A DNA stretch of 51,757 nt. Source: Klebsormidium nitens. Its lineage: Eukaryota > Streptophyta > Klebsormidiophyceae > Klebsormidiales > Klebsormidiaceae. The stretch is from NCBI GenBank assembly GCA_000708835.1, contig DF237560.1, positions 1 through 51,757 of the forward strand, written 5' to 3'. The notes beneath the pieces are model-generated. The model did no database searches. It had not been told where the DNA came from and worked only from the letters and a program-made list of their open reading frames with translations. Below are positions 37,301-48,800 of the stretch, piece after piece; within the stretch, counting starts at the first letter, position 1; each line of letters begins with the position of its first letter. The position numbers were made by a program, and so were the translations under genes.

Positions 37301-40300
37301 CTAAAACCCCAACCGCCTTCTCGCCAAGACCCCCGCTCTTCCCAACGAGGCCTTTTGCGGCCGTCAGCCCTGGACACACCGATATCAGCTCGCAGTATTT
37401 GCCCGCGGCGAAGCCAACTTCGGTGCCTACGGAGCTGGCGGATCTGTCGCCCGAAGTCGTGGCCGCCATCAACGCGGCCGCGGCCGCGCAGGCGAAGGCC
37501 ACGGCGGACGGGTTGGTGCAGGATCTCGCGAGCGCGGAGACGCGCGCGGCGCACGCGGAGGCGATGTATAAGGCAATCGCCACAGCGGAAGGTTAGTCTG
37601 ACTCCACCTAGTTTCTTGTTTGGATTTCACGGTGCCGGTCACCGGTTTAATTAGGTCGTCGAAGGAGATGGGTTGATGGACAAAATCTGGCTTCAGGCAC
37701 GACGCGGTGACAGCGCTTCTGAGTGCAGCCGATACGCATCAAGGCGATGTGAAAGCCCAATGTAGGGGCTTCATCTTTGCCGCCCATGTCGTATTCTCCT
37801 TTGTTGTCTGACTGGGGGCTTCTGTTCCAAGCTTTTCGTAATTAGTTCTCATTACTTCTCGGTCCGCATCCTTCGTATCGTTGCAAGGTCTTGGATAAGA
37901 GGACGATGATAGACTGCCGACTGATAGGATTGGCACGTTTTTGGCTCGTCTGCATCGTCTCGTTGACAGCGTTGCTCTGGTATTATCCGTTTCCTTCAAA
38001 TCACATTTTTGAGTCACGGTTGTTTTCTGCTGCTTCGAGGGCTGCTTCGAGGGCAATCTACTCACCCTTCAGTCCTTATCTCCGTTCTCGCTCCACGCCA
38101 GGCGTCGCAAGCGCAGCAAAAGCGGCCGCGCAAGCCGCATCGGAGGCGCTCGCGAAAGCCGAGGCGGTCTCCCTTGCAACCGAAACCTCGCAGCGCGACG
38201 CGCTCGCGGGCGCGCTCGCGCGCTCCTCGCGCACCGAGCAAACCCTGGCAAACCTGGAGAGCGCGGTGGAAGCGAAGGCCGCGCAGGGCAAGTCCTTTGC
38301 GGAGATGCTCGCTGCGGCGGCGGCAGGTGAGAAAATCGAACGGAACAGGATGGGAGCGGAATGTGTCGGACTGCTCCTCTTGACCTCGTTTGCTTGATTT
38401 CCAAAGAGGATGTTATTAGCGATCTCGAACGGGGAGCGGAAAAGGTGAGGTGAGGCCTACAAGATACGTCGCCGGGCTCAAACGGGAATCGGGTGATTTT
38501 CTGCTTTCGTGGCAACAATCAATCTCTGAGCAGAAGATATACCAACCTTGAGCGCCGTATGGGACAAATTTCTGATTCCGTACATTAGAATAAGATCTGA
38601 AAGATCTGAAAGACGGGCAAAAAACGGGCTTTTGTTGTCAATGTCCACTGTATCCAGACGTGCCTTGCACTGCACTGCCGAAAGTGCCGGACCGTTAAAG
38701 ATTCCTTTCGGTAAAGCCTCTCGGATTTCTGGGGTCTTTTTGTACAAAGACGGCTGCGCTGACCAACTACGCAACGGAAAACCCGTCTTTGCAGCTGATG
38801 CCAAAAACAACTTGCAATCATGAATTATGGTCACGGTAACCCCCCATCAGCCAATGACCAGATGTCCACACTTGCAGCCCGGGGCTCTTCCCCGACTATC
38901 GTCGTCAATTACAACTCCAACAACACCCAGAACAACTTCGCCGGTCAGCCTGCGCCAGCCGTGCCCGCGCCCGCTGAAGCCCCCCGACCCCTAGAGCCGC
39001 CGGTCATCACAGAGGTTGTCGAAGCGCCGGAATCCGTTCCCCTTCCGGCGGAAAACCAGGCGGAAAACGCATCGCCCACGAGGAATGTGAAGGCCATGTT
39101 CACTCCTGGTTGGGCGGGTGTCCTGGGCAAGAAAGTGCCCTCCGGCGGCGAGTCCGAGTCCGGCGACTCCTCGACCGGAACATCTCCCCCCGGAACCGGA
39201 ACGCACCGCGATAGACGGCTGGCGGAGTACTCCGACTCGGACGCCGTCGACTCCGACTGGGACACCGACTCTGACAGTCACCGGGAAGCGACTCCCTCTC
39301 CCCCGCGCACGGTAAACGTGCCCGGTACTTACAAACCGGGGGGTAGTCTAGCCGCCCAACTGGCAAATAGGCTGGCGCGCAAGGAAGAGTCTGCAGCCGC
39401 CAGCGAATCGAGCGCTGGCCAGCGCAGTGAACACGTGGCAGCCTTACCTCCGTCGCCCAAAAGCCCCACCAACCCCCTGGCCGCGCGCGTCGCGCAGGCG
39501 GCCGCGGCTTCGATCATCCCGCCCCCCGAGCACTTCCTGACGGCGGCCATCGAGACGGAAGTACCGTCTCCGGTGTCGCCATCGAGTCCGATGTCCGCAG
39601 CTAGTTCCAAAGGACGCCGACGGGCGTCGACCTCCGACGACTTCGAGCCAAGCGTTCCGCTGACATCAGCGATTTCGCCAGCGGAAGAGCCGCAGCTTTT
39701 GAAGCCGTCGGAGATGAGGGGCAAGGCGGGGCTCGGCAGCCAGAGGGCGGCCGAGGAGACGATGACGTCAGCCTTCAAGGTGTCGACGTCCGCAACCTCC
39801 GTGGCGGCACGTGCCGAAGCGTTCCAGAAGATCGTGGATGCGTCTGCCGAGAAGGTGGGTGGTCGTCAGGAGATTAAGTCTGCTGAGAGATTCTTGACAT
39901 ACTGGTGCTTTGCAGAATCTTACATGATAGAAGGTGCATCATAGGGCAATTGTACGAATTAGTGTTATCCGAACCGTAACAACGTTTCGACAACCTGAAT
40001 TAGCAGGCAACGGAAAGGCTTGTAACCCTGCGGGAATGCCAACCTCTCCCTACTTACCCGGGCTTCAAGGCTATCTTTAACCGCATCTTTCTCGTTGATG
40101 TTGAACCGTGTCGAATCAAAATTTGCTGCAGTTACCATGATAAACCTTTCGCAACGTGATGTGACTGTACCGATTGCTTCGTCTCTGCAAGCTCTCATGA
40201 TCATGCTCTAATTTTGCGCTGCAGGCTCCCGAGATGAAGGTGAGAATGTTCGAACCAGCTCTTCTTCGTAACATGAAGGCTTGGCGGCTCGTCTGAAAGC

Positions 40301-40738
40301 TAAGAAGACGAAACGTCACGGGCTCTTATCGTATAAGCACTGCTGAGCCGGCAACCTGAGAAGGTCAATGCAGCTCTTGATTGCGTTACCGGTGTATCCT
40401 CGACTCCCAGAAAGACCCACTATTTCGTTCCTAGATCTTCAGTCACCGCTTGTCATCAAGGGCAGCAGTTTTCCAGATTACCCTCGATTCAAGTCAGGAA
40501 GACGCAAAGTGTGTTGGTCTCGCGTCAACGATGTTTGCGAACGTCGTAGTTTCTCAGAGCCCCTAAGTGACGGAGCGAATCGAGAATTCTGTCCGACATC
40601 TCGTTAACGACTGGTTCCGTTGTAACCTTCCCGGCTCCCGTTCAGAAAACGTGGTACTCGAAGCACGTCTCGACGTCGGAAGGCGTCTACTCGCCGAAGA
40701 CTCAGTTTGCACAGGGACCGCCCGCGAAACGAAAGTGA
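34342..40738 (+). CDS. PH-domain protein with Ala-rich coiled coil and disordered tail (5' end uncertain)
   Basis: Supported coding segments: 34342-34425, 34606-34682 (donor uncertain), 34844-34882, 35139-35201, 35439-35495, 35660-35710, 36058-36120, 36436-36510, 36650-36686, about 36797-37591, 38102-38326, 38407-38444, 38862-39854, 40225-40239, 40646-40738. A PH-like fold is suggested by CGPLSRKAKTQLKKDTRWVV, LVPGKLLLFK, LEFQVSAPGTKTVTFEAA and the closing helix FVAVQEDLQSWLGAFDQ with its conserved Trp. PH domains usually bind phosphoinositides or proteins. Ala/Glu-rich sequence with coiled-coil character follows (about 37440-38444), then a 331-codon Ser/Pro-rich exon and a basic end (GPPAKRK). 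The segments before 35139 may be a separate domain or include the start (MADRLCMQH at 34847). Two early junctions are not phase-clean. Family unknown. Confidence 0.65.
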
Positions 40739-42871
40739 GCTCCTAAGAATCGAATTTGGTCCAAGATTTTACTAGCACTTGTACGCAGAAGCATCAAATA
40801 AAGACGTTTCATGTATTTCCTTTCGCGTTGGATGTCCTCCAATTGACTGTGTGGAAGGTTTCTCTGTTGAAGAATGACGTGCATCGAATCGAAGCGGTCA
40901 ACGTCCAGATTCCCTGCAGAAATCTGTCACTGACTCCTAAGAATAAACAGCGCCTTCACTTTGGGTTTTTCAGTGTGCTGCCCACGAGGTTCAAAATGGG
41001 TTGAGTCTCATTCAGGTCCTTACTATAACGGGTGGACGTTTCAGTCTCTGGACTTCATTGAGAAGGAATGTACGAGACCATCTCGCTCATGCGCGCTTGG
41101 TCTTGTCTGAGGGAAAGAGGGCGAAAATTGTTTTGTCGTAGGTGCAACGAAGCCAACAGGTTCCCTCAGGTTTCAGGTAACCCTAGGATCCTACGATGTA
41201 AAGAGACTGTGCCAAATCATCGCTTCGACCAAATTTCAAAGAATGTTCCGTTTGCTGCTCTCAGCGAAATGCGAAGGTCGTTTTCTTAAACTTGCAGCAT
41301 TGCCGATCTGCCCTGAAGCTGCCACCCTATTCCAAAGCGTTCGACAAAGAACCTGTACAAGCGAAAGGGACACCTGCATCAATCAGTGTACTCTAAAGAG
41401 CGTCGGCGCTCACTGGACCGCCTACTTTGAGGATCAGTAGTTTCGAATCGGATCTAATTACTTGGAGGCTCTAGATAATGTAGAATGTACTGCTCGTGAG
41501 CTAGAAAAGCGCACTGGCGGAGTCTGAGGGAAACAAACGATACGTTCGCCAGCTTTGGGGCTTGCATCGACTTCCATGAAATCATCCATCTGACAACGAA
41601 GAATGAAGTATACGTGGAACAGAGAGACTGCACGCTCTGCATTCGACCAATATCAGCGCTCCGGAATCAGGAGATATTATAGATATCATAAGCGGTAGTC
41701 AAATGATCAGTTGGCTGGCTTATGTCTGCTGCAGAGAGTCCAAGTGCTTCTTATGGCTGCCCGTCAAAAACAATCGACATTATTGCATTTATTGCAAAGA
41801 TCTTGGCAGGAGCAATTCTCTTTGAATCCAGGTTTTATTCGGTATGTATTCCAACTCCAGAGCCTGTCTGAGATGGAGCCGTTTCTTATCCACATCACCA
41901 ATCAGCTTTGGCCGGTCACCATGCGCGGTCAGTGGCTTTTGATAAGCCCCTTTTTGGATATGTGCGACACCTCTGCATTGCCGTATATGCACGTAAGCCA
42001 GAGCAATGAGTAACCTTTCAGTCTTTAGCGTAAACATAAGTATATTGTTATGTATACTGCGATAACGAGCACGTTATGGGTGACCATGACTCGGTACGCC
42101 GCCCGTCAGTCAGTCAGGCAAAGGCGCGGTGCCTGCGCCCGGCCTGCAACACCTCAATACTGAGTCAAGGATCTGACAAAAGCTCGGGAAGAAAGATGTG
42201 AAATCGAGATTTCGAACCAAGTGATGCAAAATCCAGAAATACTGATTAAAATGGACATTCTGCCGTACGCCGCACCTATTTCTAAGAAGTAAAGCCCGTT
42301 CAGAACTGATGGCTAGGCTGCCAAGCAGTGCCGTATGGCGTTTCAAGCATGTCTAGCCCCCCACTGATCATAAGCGTTACATGATTGAAACGCGTTGCGC
42401 AGCACTCCCCATTGAATCCTCTGATTGCGCATGACGTCACCTTGTGACTGTGCACGCTTTCCGGTCGGTCCGGCGTTTGATGATCTCGAGGATTATGGTC
42501 AAGACATCATGATGTGACTACCGTAGTAACAGATCTGGTGTCGTTGTAGTGTATACTACCAGAATGCTGTAACGCTGTTTCGAAATGGCGACCAACGCTG
42601 ACGATCGAAGTCGTCAGGAGGGCCGTGCAAGTAGTACATGAAGCCTCTCGAAATGCAATATTGGTTGACTCGGACGCGGACGGTCTTGTCAAAGCGCAAG
42701 GACCAGGTGCCCTTTCCTGACGGTGTAGCTGCTTTCAATGGCTGGCGAGGGCAATCCCCTCAGCATTCCTGAAGAAGCAGGCGTTAAAGCTGATGGATTT
42801 CCTGGAGCATAAGTCAGCATCTATGCGCGAGAACTAAGTGGAAACCAGACGTCAAGCCCTTTCTGTCCCTC
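40739..42871. other. Intergenic spacer between PH-domain and GTPase genes
   Basis: About 2.1 kb between the PH-domain stop codon and the GTPase start codon. No exon with GC-rich codon use is seen; open frames here (such as 41711-42013) have no recognisable similarity and no splice support. A TGACGTCA lies at 42432-42439, about 430 bp before the GTPase start codon, within its likely promoter. Confidence 0.5.
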
Positions 42872-45800
42872 ATGGGGGGCGGTCAGGGGAGAAAGGACTG
42901 CAGCCTGAAGGAGTGGCTGGGTCGTCTGGGTCTAGAGGACACTGTGAGCCTCTTAGAGAACGGTGGTTATGATGTCAACAATCGTTTCGACGTGAAGCTT
43001 GAGGCTGCGGGTTTGGGGACGCTTCAGCAGATTGAAGGGCTTGCTAGAGAGGAGGCAGAGCATATCCGACAGCACTTTGAGGGAGAGATCAAGGAGGTAA
43101 GAAACGGAGCATCAAGCTTCTGGAGTGGCTGAACGACCGGAAACCTGAAGAGACTTCTGTGACGAAGTCTGACATCACGTCTTCTCCAAACGTTGCTGAT
43201 GCAAGTAGCTCAGGTGGACCAGCGGCTACTTGGGTGTCAATCCTAGAGTTGCAATGTACCAAGACTTGGGAGAAAGGTCTAGAGATCGTGATTTATCTTT
43301 TGAAAGTTTTCACATGAGAGAGCACACTATGAAGATACGTTTTGGCAGCGCAAAAGGTCCCAACATGATGATATATGGATGGCTTAGCTTGAGGTTCCCA
43401 GCATAAAAGCTCATTGAAATTCTACACAAATATATCATACCTTCAAAACTTTCAAACTTTGTCCTTTGCCAAGACAAACTCGTCACGTGAGACTTCGGCT
43501 CCTGTTGAGGTCTTCTTGTCTTTCGCCTGCGTATTACAGTTCTCAATTGTTACAGTGCCCCTTATGCTTACTTTGGAGAATTGAGATGATTGACCAGTAA
43601 GAAGGAAGTCAATGAACGTGAAGGTCCTCATGCCAGAAGCTTTTCACTGCCTGAAGTAGACGTACAAATCAGATTTGTGGCACCATCACGTTTACTTTCA
43701 GCACACTCGATCGAGAATGATAGTTTGGAGTTTTCTGCGGTCACGTCATACGTGCATCAAAACCATTGAACGAAAGGAGCATTCATCAGTCACAGTAGGT
43801 ATGAAGGAAGAAGGAAAGTTGTTGGACGTTGAAAAAGGAAGTGCAATGCTTACGCACAAGAACTCTTTGCAAAGAGTTTTTGTGTGAATTCAAGTCGTTC
43901 AGAATGGAGTGCAATTGTAGAAATCTCCTGCCCTTGACTGTTAGCTGGAAGCTTACCCAATGCTAGCAAAAACATTTGAGCACTTCGCATCCACTGGTTG
44001 TATGATCAGATTCCAAGCACTTTCTTGCCTGCAGATCATATGATGAGTTCTCTGATCTTACTTTGCAGATAGAGGAAGCAGTACAAGAACCTGACATGGA
44101 AAGCAGCATCCCCTTGGGAAGCAGGAAGAGGCTTCTGAGGAGAGCCTATCAAGATCCTGGCACGCCGTCTGCCAGCTTCTGGGATGGCCCATTCGGGTCC
44201 AGGCTTCCTCCTGCTCTGAGGAAAATCTGTGACGAGCATGGGTTCGAGGAAGCAGAAGATCTGTACACATTGACAGAGGAGGAGCTGCAGGACCCTTCTT
44301 TCGGCCTGAAGGTTGCCTCAAGGAATAAGCTGTTGAATGCTCTCCAGGAGGCTGCAAAGGTCCTCGACTGCGGAGTCGATGCTGAAAGCGGACTCGAAGG
44401 CGCAACGGCTCTCGACGAGACGACTGGCTTGATGCAGCCGAAGGCTTACCGGAGGTTCCAGCTCATGGCACTGGACAATGATCACCAGAATGACCGATTG
44501 GTTGAGAAGATTGTCCTTCCAAGGTAAGGAAAGGAGGCAGCTATGCCTTTGGAGTCCTAGGACAAGATGTTCAGTACAAGCGTCCTTGTATTTTTATCAA
44601 GTCATCAGAAACAAGACTTGTGATCTCTTTGATAAGACGTTGAGCAGGAAAATGTTTTTAGTGCAAGTGGCGACAGTTGCTTCTTCGGCATCAAAGTCGT
44701 AAGATAAATCTCAACCGCTGGGCAACACAGTCTGGGGAGTCCAGCCTGCTGCTCCGTGTAATTTCTCAGAGTGCCCTTGACCAAGAGTCTTGCCGAACCT
44801 TTGCCGGCACTCAGCTATGAATGCTTTCAAGATGCATCTCCCTGCATTCCTTTCAGGTCAGTGAGTATTATTGGGTCAGTGAGTATTATTACCCTGAAAT
44901 GTGCTCTACGATAGATAATTCTGCGTTTAGCTTTGTGCTTGAAGGCTGTCCACAATTAAGTCTGGATCTTGCACAATTAAGTCTGGATCTTGTAATAACT
45001 TACAACGTTTTTTTTCTTCCACTGCAGAAGGGAGATCGTCGAGCTTTGCAATGACGTCTTCCCTGCAAGCTGCAGAGGAAACGCGTCCAAATTGCAGTTC
45101 GACAAACTCGATACCATCAGCCACGAGTGCTACGGCCTTTTTGGACAGAAGCTGCCAATGCTGAAGCTGTTGGCCCGGTTGGGAGCCATCTCGAGCACGG
45201 AAGCCAGTACGAATCACCAGAGTTGGAACGATCTGGCCCCGGGTATGTACGCGATCACTGTCCAGGGCCATTATCCTTCCGACGCTGGGTCTGGCTTGGC
45301 AGGAAGCTTGCGGCGGACCTTCGTCGTCTATTGGCCACAGGACGACAGGTTCCTCTCAGTACAGGCAACGGACCAGACCACGACCTTTCTGAGATACCTC
45401 ACTCAGCTGTGCGAGCACGTCTTCGTCTGCATGGACCAGAATGCAGCCCTGGCTTTCCCCAAGGACCGGATCGAGAAGGAGTCCCAGAGGATACTGGAAA
45501 TCAGCATTGACAAGACTACCGTTCAGGTTGGTTTCCTCCTTTTCCTGAATGATTTACTTTCTTACGGAAGATTGTTTGGAGAACGTTCCTGGCAAATGGT
45601 CAAAGCAAAGCCTCTGAAAGGGTTTGTAGCACCTTATCTTGACTAAAAAGCAAGCCTACTGTATCAAATCCATTGTAGTTTTTCTGCTCGCCCGGGAGAC
45701 TGATCATGAGTAGAGCATTTCGGATCGTCTTTGATTGGCATCGGCATCTGATCGGCGCATCCTTCGTATCCCCAAGCCACTTCGGTCCCTTGCTTTAGAT

Positions 45801-48800
45801 ATCAAACTTTCGTTCCATTTTCAAAAATACTCCGCTCACTCATCAAACTTTGGTTTCATGAGACTAACATATGTCGTATGTCAACATCCAGGAGGAGAAG
45901 TTCGAGTTGCGCGGCGGGGTGACCTTCAACACTGGTTCGAAGTTCTCTGCCTCTGCTAGTGAGGGAAACAGACCAACCATCCATCTCCTCGCTGGTGGTG
46001 GCAGCCGGGCTGCGATTCTGTTGGGGAAGGAACTTCCGCCTCAACGGGGATGGAACAGCCAGTGGACGAAGAGGTTCCAGACGGGCGGAGCTGAGGTTAT
46101 GCTGCAAAATCTTCAGCAGAAGTATAGCGTGTACCTGGCTGGCGAGATGGCCGACGAGGAGAAGCTGTTACTTCTCGAGCATCACTCCTCCGACTGCAGG
46201 CAAGTTCTTCGAGTAGTATGCATCTTCTGCAGGGCTTGACGACATGTGTGAAAGTTGTCTGGCTTGGTCCGCGCTTCTTTTGATCGATGGTCATCACTGA
46301 AAGTCACGTCTGATCCGGCCGCTTCCAAGGAAAGCTAACTTTGAAGCAAAACACAGTGATACACCATCTCGTTCCACGATAAGGTCCCGTAGTGAAAGTT
46401 GCTAGCAATAAAACACTTCTGTTTCTATATTGTAGAACGTCTTGAGTGTTGTAGCTGCAAGAATTCAACCTTTCTTGGAGCAATCTGCTTGGGAAAAATC
46501 TTCAGTACACTGGCTGACTTTTTAAAAGAATGACTTCTTAGCAGTCTTTACAGATAATACTAGAATATCAAACCTCGCTTCGTTACATGATATTCTCATC
46601 TTTCACGTCTAAGTTTCGTTCCACTGAATCAAAAATTCGTTCTCCTCATCGCTAATCTGGTACGGATTTAATCTTCAGGAAGGAGGTCGACGCTCTTCGC
46701 ACCGACTTGGAGCAGCTGGATGCCGCCAAGAAACACGCACTTGCTGCAGCGTACTGCGCAATCGAGAACTCCTGCAAGGACGCAGACACGGCTGTCGAGG
46801 AGTAAGTTGAGCTTTCCTCAAGGCTCTTCCTCGAGGAAATCTACTCGGAGGAGTTTGAGAGCAGGTTCTCTCCTCCTGCTGGCAAAGACGGTGCGGGGAC
46901 GGCTGCGGCGCCCTCTAGCGAGGAACTTCGGCCGGTGGATGGGGCCGGCGACGCGGGCGGGGCGAAGGTGACTGGGGATTTCAGAGGCAAGGCCCCGGTT
47001 GATGACGAAGTCATGACCGATGCGGAGGAGCAGGGAGCCCCCTCTCAGGCTATCGACGAAGGGACCGGGGCGGACAACACGGAAGCCCGCGAAGCTGACG
47101 AATCTGAGGGCACAGTGTTTGAGCTACAGAGGCGGCACCGTGATCTGGGAATTGACGCGGATCTGGAGCCCAGTCTGCTCTCCAGGCAAGCTATGAAGAC
47201 AAGATTGGCCACTTGCTTGGCTGTCTTGATACTGACTCCAAAGGCTCCGAAGAGCGAATCCATCGCCCAGCTTTTGCGAACGGAGGAAGGCGCCACCTTG
47301 AATAAAAACAGCCGCGGAATCATTTCGTTAAGCAGCCTGCCTTGGAAGCGAGAATTGGCGGAGGCCTGCCAGGAGATCGTCCTCAATATTCCCGCGGTAA
47401 TTGCGAGTCTGGACGACAAAGCGAGGGCCGCTGAAAGGAGAGGTGCTTCTGTGGGTCCAGACCTTGCGGAGCGGCGCTGCCGCCGGGGGCTACAGAAAGA
47501 GCGCCTGGAAAGGATCCAGTAGCGAGACGAACAGAAGGAAGAAAGTCGAGACGGACCGGATCAACAATGAGTACGAGGCTTTGAAGGGGGAACGACGGCG
47601 GTTCATGCTGGCGCGAATTGAGAGGGCAGTCTTTCCGACGGTTACAAGCGGGGAGGCGCAGAAGCTGGCCCTCAAGTTGCGGCGCTTCATCAGGAAGGGG
47701 GACTACGTAACCATGCTCGGGGACCTGGAGGAAAGTGAGGAGGCCTGTACAGCCTACGCGCTAGAGGAGCTCTGCATTTCGAAGAAGAACGACGAGAAGC
47801 TGCAGGGTGATCCCTTCTCCGTCGTTTCTCCAGAGTAAGTATACCAGGACTTCCTTAGCAATCTAGTACCTTGACTCTCAGATATCTCGACCTTTTTCTG
47901 TATTTCGACTTTTCATTGACTTGGCTCAGTCCTTGGTTCCCCTTACTTTGATTCTTTAACAATCCATAGAGATAATAGATCAAAAGGAGTTGATCCTTCG
48001 AGTTGTAGTCTTTGATGGGCAACCTGAATGACGAGGATGGAACCTCTATTTCGTAGCTTCGTCATGCGGTGGCCAAAAGCTGAGACGTTGACAACCTACT
48101 CGAACTACACTCCCAGAACTAGCGAAAGCTGATCCAATCGGGGCCTTTGCAAGTCGGCAAGCAGACCCAAAAGTAGTGCCGGAGATCTGCAATGTTCAGA
48201 TGTGTACGTGTTGCTAACGGAAGTCTTAAGCAACTACTGTTGATTTTAACTCTGAGTCTGAACATTTGCTGAGTAGTGTGCTCTCACTCTCTGTAAGGTC
48301 ATCTGCTAAAGGTGCTTAAATGTCAGTGTCCACTTCGTTTACCGCAAAATCTGCAACTCCAAAAGTAAGTGAAGCGAAGCTTTCGTAGACGGTACGACTC
48401 TGAAATTGAATCAAAGAGCCTCCAAACCTTCATTGGAAACGATTAGCTGGCCTGGATATTATTTTGAAGACCAGAGTTTCAGAACACCTATTCTTCCAGT
48501 CAAGATTTTTGAAACATTCGGTTTCTCAATCACCAACATTGGCGACGTTCTGTCATCACGTCGAGTCCGCTCATTTAGAAGCATCTCTTGGTGGTTTCCG
48601 GTCAGTCATAACTCAAAGTGTCCCGGATTGCAGCTCAGACAACAAGTCTGAAACAGCTTCTCTCTCTGTTTTCCCTTTCAGAACATCTCGGCCTGTGCGG
48701 TTCGACATCGCTTCAGCCCAGCAGATCGTCCAGGTCTTCCTCGTCAGGGGAACGCGCTTTATCGTCGTTGGAAACGACCCGGCGACCGGCAAAGCAGTTC

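Noticed and set aside
41711-42013. 100-codon open frame between the PH and GTPase genes
   Set aside because: There is no recognisable domain, codon use is unlike neighbouring exons and no splice signals support it.
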